Assembly: GCA_963682025.1 (NCBI GenBank)
Contig: OY821517.1
Span: 103,642,412-103,706,411 of the forward strand
Source: Cordilura impudica
Taxonomy: Eukaryota; Arthropoda; Insecta; Diptera; Scathophagidae
Direction of reading: 5' to 3'
DNA: 64,000 nucleotides
The position numbers were made by a program, and so were the translations under genes. Within the stretch, counting starts at the first letter, position 1, and each line of letters begins with the position of its first letter. Below the pieces are notes generated by a model. It saw only the letters and a list, made by a program, of their open reading frames with translations. It did not search any database and was not told where the DNA came from. Below, one piece after another: positions 45,165 through 55,698 of the stretch.

Positions 45165-46333
45165 CCTAAGGATTTGGCTTTTACCTGTTTTTTTTTTGCA
45201 TAAAAAGGTATTTTGAATTACAGATATTTTGCAATAGGTATCAGAGTTTCGGGCAATTTTATGATCAGTTGAAACTCATTAGTTAAATATTTCATACACC
45301 ATTAACTTATAATTATACCTTCTATGAAAAGATATATAAAATTATTTGAAGTAATAAAATCGTATGCAACCCTTTACCAAAAAACAATAAAAAAATATGT
45401 CATTCACTATGTAAATGACCATTTATATGAACAAATAGAGAAATAGCTAAATTTTTGCCTGTGGAGTGTGGTTTGGGGTCATTATTTCAGCATGTTGCAA
45501 TATATTTGATAGACACGTTATATAGCGTTGAATAGATAAATATGTCTTCTTTAACAATATATATAATAATAACTAAAATTCAAAAATTTTGGGAACACTT
45601 TACCAAAAAAACCAAAAAAAAAACGAAAAACCATAGTTTTTCTATATTTTTTTCTGAAATTTGAATATAAATATCCAAAAAACTGTTAACGTTATCAAAA
45701 TGATTTTTTGAAGTGTTTTAGATAATTTAAATGCCGTTCTGAATCAATAAACAAAATATAAAAATAGCTAATCTTAATATGTTTTTTATGTTAACAAAAA
45801 AAAAATTGGTATGAAAATTTGACTTTTTTCACCATTTAAGGCCTCCTGACCACGTTTATGCAACTGCGGTGAATTTTATTGCGGCAGATAAATAAAAATA
45901 TTTGGAGCTTTAATACTGCGGTGAAATATTTTAAGAAATCGAGCGGATATTTTTGTATTAACTTTTAAATCTTAGTTTTTTTTTTAAATTGCCCAATTTC
46001 GTCCAATGCTGGACGTAGGGTACATGCCCAAAAATATTAAAAATTTAATTTACAACCATTCTTGAAGCATATTCTTTTAAAATATGTGGAAAAATATATA
46101 CATGTTTTACCAAGGTTGTGAGAAAAAAGTGAAAGAAAAAATTTGCAATTTTTAGAATCTGATTCAAAAAGTCAACTTTAAGATTTTGAGCTCACTAAAC
46201 GGTTTGAAATAATGCAAAGAATACTTCAAAGTCTTTTTTTAAAAAGTACTGGCTATCGCCAAATATTTTTAGATTTTTTTTTATCTATTTTAATAAAAAT
46301 GTTATTTGCGAAAAACCAAGAAAGAATTTGGTG
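45165..46333. repeat. Right terminal inverted repeat of the Transib-like element
   Basis: Inverted partner of 42902-44034; it holds a small local difference (ggctatcgccaaatattt at 46251-46268) where the left arm has a duplicated tacgttttaaaaaaa. Confidence 0.85.
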
Positions 46334-46660
46334 AAAAGTTCAAATGTTGATTTTTAAAATCAAATATTTTTTAAACCATAGGCGATAACTAGGTAGTATA
46401 AGCATGTTTTTTGTTACTAATTTAATGGTTATTAGAAAAATTTAAAAAACGTAAAAATCATTTCATATTTATAAAAGTTACAAGCTTTGAAAGCATTTTC
46501 CACCTCGAAGTGGTATCTCAGGGTATCTCAAAAATAAACATTTTGAAAGCCTATATCCTTGACTACAATCGCCTAGAATATACTATTCCAATCCAACCAA
46601 TAGTTTAGAAGTTCCAGACTTATTACCACTTTTTTTTGGTTTTGAACCACTGTGCGTTGT
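46334..46660. other. Intergenic, no gene
   Basis: AT-rich, nothing supported. Confidence 0.45.
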
Positions 46661-46668
46661 TTTGTCAT
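46661..46668. other. 8-bp target-site duplication of the hAT, left
   Basis: tttgtcat, identical to 51450-51457 on the far side of the element. Confidence 0.9.
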
Positions 46669-47084
46669 CAGTGTTGCCGTTTTGCTTATATCTAAGCAAA
46701 AGTGCTAACTTTTTTTCTTAATGTTAACTTGTGCACTTTTTTTAAATTTTGCTTACTTTTTTGAAGTCTTTTCAATTTAAGTGTGCGAATTAAAGTTATA
46801 CAAGTGACAACACTGTTCATTTTTGACATTTCTATACTAATTTGCACATGTGAGTTGCAAATGACGGTTGGTGTGTGTATAAATTCAGTAGCTGTTATGG
46901 ATAGGTGAGTAAAAATTGTAATGCACAGCTTTATTTATTTATTAAACATTTTTCAATAGGTATTTAATTAAGAAAACTAAGCCGTCAGAGCCATCTGAAG
47001 TAATTGTGTCATAATCTGAAATTGTGAAAGCAGGTAAATTCATTTGAAACATTATTCTGTTCAAAAAGCTTATTTGTTTTATAT

Positions 47085-48480
47085 TTGACAGCGGTACTCA
47101 TAAATCACCAAAAAAAAAAAAAAAAACAACCTAAAAGAAAATTTAGGTCAGTTTGGTTAAGCAAATTTCCTTGGCTGCAAGACAATAATGGTTCCAGCTT
47201 TTGTGTAGCCTGCGAAAAGAAAATGGTAAATAATGTGACGTACTTAAACAAGTATGCGACTTTATAATGCCACTTACAAAATGTTGAGCGTAAAAAGAAT
47301 CAAGTTAACCTTGAATCGTGCATGAATGTGGAAAAGCAGAAATTTTCCCAGCAAGTGCATCAAGCTGAACTGACATTGGTCATGTTTTTGTTATGTCACA
47401 ATTTACCATTTCTGTTGATGGACTCTTTGCCCCATCTTATCAGTGAATGCTTCCCGGATACAGAAATTGCAGCTGCTCTTCAAATTGCGTGAACCACATC
47501 AATAGATGTAGCTGAAATTTTAGGTAACAGGGCGAAAGATAAAATTGTGGATCAATTAAAAATCATAAAATTTTCCCTCATTGTTGACGAAACTATTGAC
47601 ATATCGACGAAGAAATCTTTAGTGTTAGTTGTGAGATATATTGACCATTTGACAAAAAGAATAAACGACAAATTTTTGGCTTTAATCGACGTAGTAAACG
47701 CAGATGCAACAACTTTATATTCAAGCATAAAAGAAGTTTTCAACAAACACGGCGTTACATTAGAGAATATCATAGACCTCGCCACCGATGGGGCAAGTGT
47801 CATGGCTTCAGAGGTGAACGGATTAGCAGGAAAATTTAAAAATGACGTAAGTTTATTTTATTTAAAATGTTCTTGTCATTCCCTAAATTCATGTTCCGCT
47901 TACGCGTGTAAACAACTGCCTGGTCAGATTGAACAACTTTGCCGTAATATATAACTTTTTTGCACACAGTCTAAAAAGGATTGAAGAATTCAAAGGTTTT
48001 CAAGAGTATTGTTCGGTGCAGCCACATAAAATATTGGGTATTTCCATGACAAGATGGCTTTCACTGGAAGCAGTCTCTAACATAATTATAGAGCGGTGGA
48101 ATCCATTACATTTATATTTTTTAGACTTTGTGTTACAAGTAAAGGGAATCAAAGCAAATGAGATGGCAGTGCAAATGAATGATCCTGAAATCAAAATATA
48201 TTTTCTCTTTTGATCGTATATTCTCAAAACCATAAATGATCTTAACAAGGAATTCCAATCGGAAAAAGTTCGCTTGCCTTATTTATACTCCCATCTGGAC
48301 ACAACTTTCAAATGAATAGCAAGCAATTTTGTGAAAATTGAATATGTAAGCAGTTTGCAGTCATTAGAATATACATATTAATTTGCACGACAAAGAAATC
48401 TATCTGCCAATAGAAAAAGTGTGCATTGGATCCAACGCAGAACAATATTTACAAAAGAATAACCTGGATTTTTTTAAATT
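47085..48480 (+). pseudogene. hAT transposase, N-terminal and catalytic part
   Basis: Broken frames give, in order: a BED-like zinc finger (FRSVWLSKFPWLQ, SFCVACEKKM); the RNase H fold with IVDETIDISTKK (first Asp) and LATDGASVMASEVNG (second Asp, after the usual C/ATDG); LKCSCHSLNSC; and from 47950 ILGISMTRWLSLEAVSNIII with RWNPLHLYF. After frameshifts it ends in KEIYLPIEKVCIGSNAEQYL, QKNNLDFF, where the retroelement interrupts. The style matches hAT relatives with DUF4371-like domains. Stops near 47262 and 47945 and several frame changes show it is dead. Confidence 0.82.
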
Positions 48481-50618
48481 GATTAATTTATTGAGCTAAT
48501 AAGGCCTAAAGTGTCCAGTGTAAATAAAACAACGTTTCTTTACATATTTTCCGACGTTTCGTCTATATTTGTAGACTTTATCAAGGAAGTCGTCTTTTTA
48601 ATGGTAAAAAACAATACATTAATATAATAAAATACACCAAATTACGATTGAACTTACAATATGAAACTATTTTCCTTCACATTGAAACGGAATTGTACAT
48701 AGAACAAAAAAACATAAAAACATGAATTTAAATAAATACACAAAACTTAAACTAATATCACAGAAAAGTTTTACTTAATAGCAACTCTGTAACTGGCGCT
48801 TATATTGTTTGTGTCTTCTTTAGTGTTCATTGTTATTCCTATGTTTTGTTGTATTCGTAGACTTTCTATTGTGAATCGTTTTTTCTCTATATTTTCTTTA
48901 TCAAGTATGCGAATCCTGTCAAAATCAGCTGTGTGGCCTGTTGTTATTATGTGTTGTGCTAATGCAGTTGTTTCTTTGTTTTTAATTATGTCCATTTTAT
49001 GTTCTCCTATTCTTGTTTCAAGTGTTCGTTTAGTTGTTCCTATATAAACCTGTTTACAGCTGTGATCTTCGTTGCCTTTGCATTTTATCTCATAAACAAC
49101 GTTACTCTGTTGTTGTTTATAAATTGGCGCCTTGATGTTAGAAAAAATTGTATTGAGAGTTGAGTTTGGTTTATAAGCAAAACATATATTTTCTGCTTGT
49201 ATGGTTGTTCGTAGGCTTTTGTTGTCTGTTAAACCTGGAATATATTTAACACTGTAAAATTTTTTGTGTTGATCTAAAGTTGGTTTATTTACTGTAGGTG
49301 TTTTGTTTATATATAATTTTCTTTGTTCTTCTTTTATTAACGTGTTCACGATTTTTCTAGGGAAACTATTATCCGTGAGTATTTTAGTTATTATTTGTAT
49401 ATTCTTCCTATGGAATTGTTGATCGCTAATATTGAATATTCTTGAAATGAAATTTTTCGCGGTATTTAAAATTTGGTTTTTGGGTTGCGTAGCATTAAAA
49501 TTCATTAATCTACCTGATGATGTTTCTTTAGAGTACCAGTCAAAGATAATTTTGTTGTTAAACCTCTGTAGTTTAGAGTCTAAATAAGCGAGCGTTTCAT
49601 CGGTTTCAATTTCAATTGTAAATTGGATTTTTGGGTGTTGTTTATTAAAAATGTTTAGGATCTCGTCTTTGTCGTCTATATTGATGATTGCCAAAATATC
49701 GTCTACATACTTTACTATGTATTTAAAATGTATGTTGTTGCGTTTTAATTCTGCGATCGCGTCGTCTAGTAGGGAATCAAGGACTATGTCCGCAATAGTG
49801 GGGGAGAGTGGGTTACCCATTGGCATACCAAATATTTGATTAAAAATTGTTTTGTCGTAGATAAAATAATTGTTGTCTGTTAGACAAAATTGTAGTATTT
49901 TTAAGAACTTCGCGCTCGGAATTTTTGTAAAATTCCGTATGATGTTCCATTTTCCCATAATGTTCCTAATTGCAGTGTGAACGGGTATATTGGTGAATAA
50001 AGAAATAACATCAAAAGAGACTAATATTTCATTATCATCAAGATATATGTTTTCCAGTTGTTTTTTCAGTTGCAAGGAGCTTTTGATATTATAATTTTCG
50101 GACGTAATATTTTTTAAAATTTGTCCTATATATTTCGACAAACCGTAACATGGTACCTGGACCGACGACACTATAGGGCGAAGGGGCGTACCTGGCTTAT
50201 GGATTTTTGGTAGTCCATAAATCCGTGGGGCTGTTGCAGCCGAGCAAAATAATTGACGTTTCGTCCACGAATCTATATATTCGTTTTTGTATAGATCAGC
50301 GACTATGTTGTTGTTTTCCCTTTGTAGTTTATTAGTTGGGTCCACTCGTAACGTTTCATAAGTATTTTTATCTTCTAATAAGCTCTCCATTTTACTTTTA
50401 TATTCATCCTTATACATAATGACAGTTTTGTTCCCCTTATCTGCTTGGATAACGATAACCTCGTCGTGTCTTCTCATAAACTTCTTGGTTTTCTCGTAAA
50501 TAGTGTTAATAAACTTGTCCCTAGGCAAGTTTTTAATTTTCCTTTTAAAACTAGTAACATTATTAGCTAATTTGGTTCTAGCAATCTCCCTTTCTTTACA
50601 ATTAGAATAAAAAATAAC
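48481..50618 (-). mobile_element. Penelope-like retroelement, 5'-truncated
   Basis: A 10-bp direct repeat, tttttaaatt, lies at 48471-48480 and 50619-50628. The insert holds one long minus-strand ORF with Penelope-type reverse transcriptase and GIY-YIG endonuclease, then about 290 bp of 3' sequence. Removing the insert with one copy of the repeat rejoins the hAT frame across the junction (LDFFKFLFGPFAA), proof that this is the whole insertion. Confidence 0.88.
48551..48587 (-). other. Hammerhead-like motif in the Penelope-like 3' region
   Basis: On the minus strand: ttgataa, a 5-bp stem gtcta...tagac with a 6-base loop, then gaaacgtc. This resembles the hammerhead core (CUGAUGA, stem II, GAAA, cleavage triplet GUC) known to occur in Penelope-like elements, but the first core box differs at two positions, so activity is doubtful. 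Confidence 0.35.
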
Positions 50619-50621
50619 TTT
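48771..50621 (-). CDS. Penelope-like reverse transcriptase/GIY-YIG endonuclease, 5'-truncated
   Basis: About 616 codons open from the 5' break to the stop at 48771; no ATG opens it. Landmarks from the LPRDKF start at 50528: PRIYGLPKIHKPGTPLRPIV (101-120), SFDVISLFTNIP (181-192, first catalytic Asp), GMPMGNPLSP (234-243), YVDDILAI (274-281, catalytic Asp pair) and the thumb. The C-terminus (about 474-560) has a GIY-YIG nuclease with VVYEIKCKG, CKQVYIGTTKRTLETRIGEH. The Cys-rich linker before it identifies the canonical Penelope/Poseidon/Neptune-type group. No stop or frameshift, so the insertion is young. The first 150-200 residues are missing, as expected from 5' truncation during target-primed reverse transcription. 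Confidence 0.9.
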   Translation of the reverse strand, partial: KVIFYSNCKEREIARTKLANNVTSFKRKIKNLPRDKFINTIYEKTKKFMRRHDEVIVIQADKGNKTVIMYKDEYKSKMESLLEDKNTYETLRVDPTNKLQRENNNIVADLYKNEYIDSWTKRQLFCSAATAPRIYGLPKIHKPGTPLRPIVSSVQVPCYGLSKYIGQILKNITSENYNIKSSLQLKKQLENIYLDDNEILVSFDVISLFTNIPVHTAIRNIMGKWNIIRNFTKIPSAKFLKILQFCLTDNNYFIYDKTIFNQIFGMPMGNPLSPTIADIVLDSLLDDAIAELKRNNIHFKYIVKYVDDILAIINIDDKDEILNIFNKQHPKIQFTIEIETDETLAYLDSKLQRFNNKIIFDWYSKETSSGRLMNFNATQPKNQILNTAKNFISRIFNISDQQFHRKNIQIITKILTDNSFPRKIVNTLIKEEQRKLYINKTPTVNKPTLDQHKKFYSVKYIPGLTDNKSLRTTIQAENICFAYKPNSTLNTIFSNIKAPIYKQQQSNVVYEIKCKGNEDHSCKQVYIGTTKRTLETRIGEHKMDIIKNKETTALAQHIITTGHTADFDRIRILDKENIEKKRFTIESLRIQQNIGITMNTKEDTNNISASYRVAIK

Positions 50622-51175
50622 TTAAATTTTTATTTGGACCTTTTGCAGCAACTCAAAAAAGGTTCGATTTTTCAAGAAATTACTTAAAAGTACATATTAT
50701 CTATTATTACGCCCAGCAGAGTTTTATTTGAGGATGAATTATCTATTGAGCTTTTGTTGTCTGAATTTTCAAATTTATTTGAATTTGATGAAGATGAAAT
50801 TGTACAGCAATAGAAAAAGTTACGATTTTTTAAATTTGCATTGAAAAGTGATATGGACATTGAAGAGTTTTGGGAAAAGTTTCATACCATAAAGATGATA
50901 TGGGCGATTATTGTTTTAAACATCAAACCAATTTCGTAAAAAAATTAATAACACTGCCACACAGCTCAGCAGATGCTGAAAGACAATTTTCTGATTTAAA
51001 TAAAATAAAAACAAAATTGAGAAATAAACTCAGCATGAAAATAATTAGTAACTTAATGCTGGCAAAAGAATTTGTACTAGTCGCGAGCCAAATAATGTTT
51101 GGTCTGCTGCAAAAGGAAACTTTTGAAGACAGATTTTTTTATTACTTTTTTTATGGTTTTTTATTTTTGTTATAA
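50619..51175 (+). pseudogene. hAT transposase, C-terminal part
   Basis: Continues the frame broken at 48480 with FGPFAATQKRFDFSRNYLK, loses frame, and regains LPHSSADAERQFSDLNKIKT, LRNKLSMKIISNLMLAKEFV, the hAT C-terminal dimerisation block with its catalytic-region SSADxER. A stop (tag) at about 50810-50812 and a frameshift near 50890 are visible. Confidence 0.82.
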
Positions 51176-51449
51176 CTTTTGAAAAAAGTGAAATATATAT
51201 GGACATATTTTTTTTTTCTTTGTTATTTTGTACTTTTTAAAAAAGTGAAATATGTAGGATATTTTTTACTTATATTTATGAGCAGAAATGCGCTTATACA
51301 CTTAAGACTTTAAAAATCGTTTTATTTATTTTTTTTTTTTTTTTATTAAATAAAGTGAATTATTAAAAAAAAATTTGCTAATTTTTTTTAGTTTTGTTAA
51401 CTTTTTTTATTTGATATGTTTACATTTTTTTTCCGTCGTGGCAACACTG

Positions 51450-51457
51450 TTTGTCAT
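51450..51457. other. 8-bp target-site duplication of the hAT, right
   Basis: tttgtcat, identical to 46661-46668. Confidence 0.9.
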
Positions 51458-51754
51458 ATAACTTATTTCTTGTGAATATTTTTGTTGTTAGTTGTTATTC
51501 TATCACAGCAAGATGAGTGGAGCGCTGTAGACCATGATCGCCGATGGAAACAAAAAAACACCAACCGTTTATTTTCTCAATACAATGTATTTCTTTCCTT
51601 TTTATTTATTTATTTATTTAGTCTGTGTAACAAGACTGAAGTCTTAAAACGTAGTAGAAAATTGTAAAAAAAAACTTTTTTATATTTTATTTTCTTCGTG
51701 GAATGAACATAGGAAACATTTATTAAAAAAAAATTGACATTCACTGTTAGTCGT
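51458..51754. other. Intergenic, no gene
   Basis: Nothing supported. Confidence 0.45.
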
Positions 51755-52480
51755 GGCAAAACACGACAGGCTGCGCGAAATCTTTTTTGCAATGAAGGTG
51801 CCACGCCCACTAACCTGTTCGCGCCCATTTTTAATACGACTACTTACATTAGCAACTAATTTACGTGCAGAAAATTTCAAGACTCTGGACATCATAGTAC
51901 TCTAGACACATTGTGATATGTAGTTACCATGTATGGGAGGTGCCATACCCACTGGTTTCCACATAATTTCTAACACTCATCATTCGTGAACTCATACGTA
52001 GTTTCAAGACTGTCGGGTTTATAGTACTCCAGATAATTTTTTTGTATGGAAGGTGCCATGCCCACTAACCCAATCCTGCACATTTTTGGTGTGGCTACTT
52101 ACATTAACAACCGATTGACATGCAGAAAGTTTCAAGACTCTGGCCGTCATAGTACTCTAGATATATGATGATATGTATTTACCATGTATGGGAGGTGCCA
52201 CGTCTACTTGTTTCATCTCACCCATTTGTAACCAGACTTCTCACATTACTACTTATATACTCTTACAAAGTTTCAGGACTCTTGCTATAATAGGACTCCA
52301 GATATATGATGTTAAATAATATTTATGTATGGAAGTTGCCACCCCACTTTTTATATTAAAAAATTTACCGATACAAACTTACACAGTGTGAAAATTTCAA
52401 GAAGATCGGCCCTATAGTTTAGCCACCTATTAATGTCAAACCCACAAACCCAGAAACACATTTTCATTTTTATATATAGA
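51755..52480 (-). mobile_element. Helitron-like element with ~142-bp units, minus copy
   Basis: The reverse complement starts after an A with TCTATATATAAAAATG (5' end at 52480) and carries about five units of the tandem family: ggaggtgccacgcccact-like anchors near 51790, 51940, 52050, 52190 and 52330, with gactctggacatcatagtac repeated. No 3' CTAGT found, so it is 3'-truncated near 51755. Its 5' tip differs from that of the 59417 copy although the units are related. Confidence 0.6.
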
Positions 52481-52930
52481 TACCACTCTGTCATCAGGCT
52501 GTAAAAAGTTTGCGTTGATGTTTGTAAATACCACAAATATTTCACCTAGACACATCATTTATTATACCGATAGACCAGAATTAATTTCTGATTAATTACT
52601 TTTGAGATGTCCGTCCTCCCGTCCGTTTGTCCATATGCTGCCTGTACGTGATTGTACCTTGTAATCAATATATGAATATATGTATGAATTGAATATATAA
52701 ATACATTTTTATTTCATTTGGTATGCACGCTCTTATTAGCCATGTGACGATAATCGTCAAATGACCCCTATAAGATAGACTTAAATTGCCATATCATATA
52801 GATCTTGGTCAAATTTATTTTGATTGTATTCATTTCACCCATTAAACTTAATCATCTTAGTTATAGCTCCCATATAAAACAGCTTACCGATCTTCTCTTA
52901 AATCTGTCAAAAAATAAAATATTGTAAGAA
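52481..52930 (+). repeat. GTCY-type dispersed repeat, 3' truncated
   Basis: Starts taccactctgtcatcaggct immediately beside the Helitron-like 5' end and runs to the gatcttctcttaaatctgtc block. Confidence 0.65.
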
Positions 52931-53380
52931 TTTAGTTTTGCTTTTCAAATTATATAATTTTGTTGCGTTTAAAAGTCCTCCAGATGGTCTCTGTTGACAC
53001 TAAGAGAAAAGTCATCAAGTGTTTCAAACGCGTTTACGTGATCTAAAAGTACGGAGAAGTTTACAAGTTTAAGGCTGTAACACAACTGTGGTTTATTCGA
53101 AAGTCAGATTGTCTATGGGAGATTAAATTAAGTTGAGTTATATGTATATTCAAAAACTTGTTGCAAATAATATAGAATGGATACTGGCCGTTGATCGGAA
53201 TTTGATTTTGGGACTGATATTATCTCAGTATGTTTCTACATGGTAGGGAAACTGCTTGAAGTTATAATGTAGTTGAAGAAATAAGAAATGTTAAAAAGTT
53301 TCGGATGTACGTTATCATATCATGCAGAGTTTGAATTTACCATAGAAAAGCAGTTTATAATATAAAGTTGCTGAACGCAT
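52931..53380. other. Intergenic, no gene
   Basis: Unique sequence, no motif recognised. Confidence 0.45.
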
Positions 53381-53384
53381 TTAA
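53381..53384. other. TTAA duplication, left
   Basis: TTAA outside ccctttcacgacca; matches 55015-55018. Confidence 0.75.
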
Positions 53385-55014
53385 CCCTTTCACGACCAAA
53401 CCTAAACTGCTGGAAAATTTTAAATTTTTTGTGGATTCGTGCTTAACGACCCAACATTTCTAAATAAAAGTGTCGTCAAATATATTTTTTTAAAATTACT
53501 TCAAGGAAAAAGTCCATGGGTCATATATATCGTCAACGGTCAAAATTAGCAACTAATTTACTCCGCTCAAACCAAGTCAGTGATTTGTGTTTTTATTTTT
53601 TACATAAATAACTGTAGCTTTGGTTTTGTATTTGTTGTTAATTTTTAAATATAGATCAGAATGAATCGATTACTATTTTTTTAGTTTGTACTAAAAATGG
53701 AAAGGAAAATCGTTCCTTTTGTAAAAAAAACCTTTTTGTTTCACAAAAAACTGTAATAATTGATTTTACATTTTTGAGATATTTAGAACTAATCTTTTTC
53801 TAAGCCTTTTTATTTATAGTTTAATTAATTGCTGATTTAAAATTATGAATTTTTTTAATTTAATAAAAATATAAAACTATAAAACATCCTTTTTACCCGT
53901 ACTGAATTTTTCTGAATAATAAACCGATTCCAAATATTTCAGTGTTTCTGAAAACCAAAATACTGGTCCATGCTATATCAAAATTTTAATCTTTTCGATT
54001 CAATAACCTCCGAATTAATGCCATCCAAATATCATAAAAAAAAAACACAATTTTCAGATTTTGGTGTCACCGTCTTAGATCCTGAGAATACATGTGCCAA
54101 TCTTTTTGGTAAGATCTGAAAGCCAAAACTATCCTCTGTCGACTCAAGTCAGCGTTAAACAAGTAAGAAAATTATAGTCGGTCGAGACCGACTATATGAT
54201 ACCCTATACCATGCGTTTAGAGACCCTATCTCTTAGGCCCAACTAACTGGATATAGAAAATAAGCATAAACGAAATTTGAGTGGAATTTTTATTAATTTT
54301 TTCGGCTGCAGATATGAAAAAGTTCATATCGGATGCTATATCTATATGGGGACTAGACCCAAAAATCGACCGATCCTGACCATGTTTGGTAAAGTCTCTT
54401 TTATTTTGCAAAACTATATACAAACAAAATTTGAGAAGAATCAGTGCAAGATTTTTGTTTTTTGACAGATTTAAGTGAAGATCGGGAAGCAGCTCTATAT
54501 GGGGCCTATGACTAAGAGTTATCCAATAGGGATCATTTTTGGAATACTGATTAATGGATGTAATATATACATACAAACCCAATTTGTCTAAGATTTGTAT
54601 GATAATTTGGATCTTATGGCAATATATGTTCATTTCATATTGTATTGGGGCTAGGTCTGAGCATGGACCGATTCTCACCAATTTCAATAGCGTTCATTCC
54701 ATGGCCGATAAAAGATCAAATACCAAATTTCGTCAAAATATATTCATATTTGCGACCTGCAGTTTGATTACAAGCTTTACATGGACACACAAACGGACGG
54801 ACGGACGGACGGACATCGTTAAATCGAATCAGATAGTGATTCTGATTCGATCGGTATAATTAAAGATGGGTGTAGGTCAAATATTTTTGGTTGTTACAAA
54901 CAGCAGCACAAAGTCATTATACCCAAACCACATAGTGGTATAGGGTATAAAAATCGGTTGGAAAATGTGGAAAATATAAGAAAAAATAAAAATGGGACAT
55001 TGGTCGTGAAAGGG
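53385..55014. mobile_element. piggyBac-type MITE with a nested GTCY repeat
   Basis: The ends are a 14-bp perfect inverted repeat, ccctttcacgacca at 53385 and tggtcgtgaaaggg ending at 55014, flanked by TTAA on both sides. The terminal CCC and the TTAA site are piggyBac hallmarks. Without the GTCY insert it is about 840 bp, AT-rich and non-coding, so it needs a transposase from elsewhere. Its tips differ from those of the 13902-16546 element, so a different piggyBac lineage must have mobilised it. Confidence 0.82.
54158..54951 (-). repeat. GTCY-type dispersed repeat, full length
   Basis: From aacaagtaagaaaattatag to ccacatagtggtatagggta. Very close to the reference copy, with (GGAC)n at 54795-54815. 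It sits inside the TTAA MITE. Confidence 0.9.
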
Positions 55015-55029
55015 TTAAGTTTAACGAAA

Positions 55030-55275
55030 TTTTGCTCACCAACATCTTGCGGCTATTTAAGTTGATCTCATAGGTGTCATTTGCAAGGGAGCTAGATCTG
55101 AAAATGCACCGATTTTCACAAATTTCAATAGCGATTGTCCTCTGGCCGACAAAAGCCTATGCACCAAATTTCATCGAAATATATTTATATTTCCGACCAT
55201 AAAATAAAAGGCAAGTACTTACAAACATCAGCACAAACTCAGTATTACCCTATAATACATAGTAGTATATTGTGG
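55030..55275 (-). repeat. GTCY-type dispersed repeat, partial
   Basis: Holds ttgatctcataggtgtcatt, gcaccgattttcac and a degraded catagtagtatattgtgg end; middle deleted. Confidence 0.55.
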
Positions 55276-55606
55276 TAATGGTGTTCCGCTATTTCGTATA
55301 GGCTATACTGATTAACAGAAACTTGATAGCATTCAGCTGATATAAATGAAAATAAAGTTAGTAAGATTTGAAACTACGAAATACAAATACACATCTGACA
55401 ACTGACTGACTGATTTTAACAAAGACATCAAGAAGAAAAACATGTTTACAAGTAGCGATCACTGTGGCCAGCAAATGTTAATGAGATATTAAAGTCTGCG
55501 TGTCTTGTAGGTGGTTTTCAATTAAACCAGCATTTGGTTGTAAACTAATAAATACAATTATTTCCATAATTTTGTCAGTCAGCTTCTCTGCATTATGCTT
55601 TTTAGG
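55276..55606. other. Upstream region of the third Tweedle gene
   Basis: No gene. Contains ctgactgactgatt at 55400-55415. Regulatory sites cannot be named from one sequence. Confidence 0.4.
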
Positions 55607-55614
55607 TATAAATA
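55607..55614 (+). promoter_or_regulatory. TATA box of the third Tweedle gene
   Basis: TATAAATA, 92 bases upstream of the ATG at 55699, predicting a 5' leader of about 60 bases. Confidence 0.65.
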
Positions 55615-55698
55615 AAAGAGGTCGACACGAAGATTGATACAAACAGAAATAGTTTAGATTTGAAAGAGTAAGAACCTCAGAAACCAAAGTAACAAAAA

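Larger units (their letters stand above)
42902..46333 (-). mobile_element. Transib/RAG1-like transposon with ~1.15-kb inverted repeats
   Basis: The tips are inverted: caccaaattctttcttggtt at 42902 and aaccaagaaagaatttggtg ending at 46333. They begin with CAC, as Transib ends and RAG signal heptamers do. The arms (42902-44034 and 45165-46333) are about 90 percent alike. Between them lies one gene on the minus strand. Flanks (gttag / aaaag) show no exact 5-bp duplication, so the target site has mutated or a tip is off by a few bases. Such long inverted repeats are unusual for Transib. Confidence 0.7.
46669..51449 (+). mobile_element. hAT transposon, complete ends, with a nested Penelope-like element
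   Basis: The ends are a 10-bp inverted repeat, cagtgttgcc at 46669 and ggcaacactg ending at 51449, inside a perfect 8-bp duplication (tttgtcat), the diagnostic size for hAT. The total is 4781 bp; about 2.15 kb is an inserted retroelement (48481-50618), leaving a hAT of about 2.6 kb. Its transposase is split by the insert and has decayed by stops and frameshifts. Confidence 0.93.

Noticed and set aside
54226..54687. 153-codon minus-strand frame in a GTCY repeat, with similar frames at 22465, 38112, 39613 and 56830
   Set aside because: Each lies in a repeat copy with a different endpoint and frame, so they reflect stop-poor repeat sequence and not a protein.
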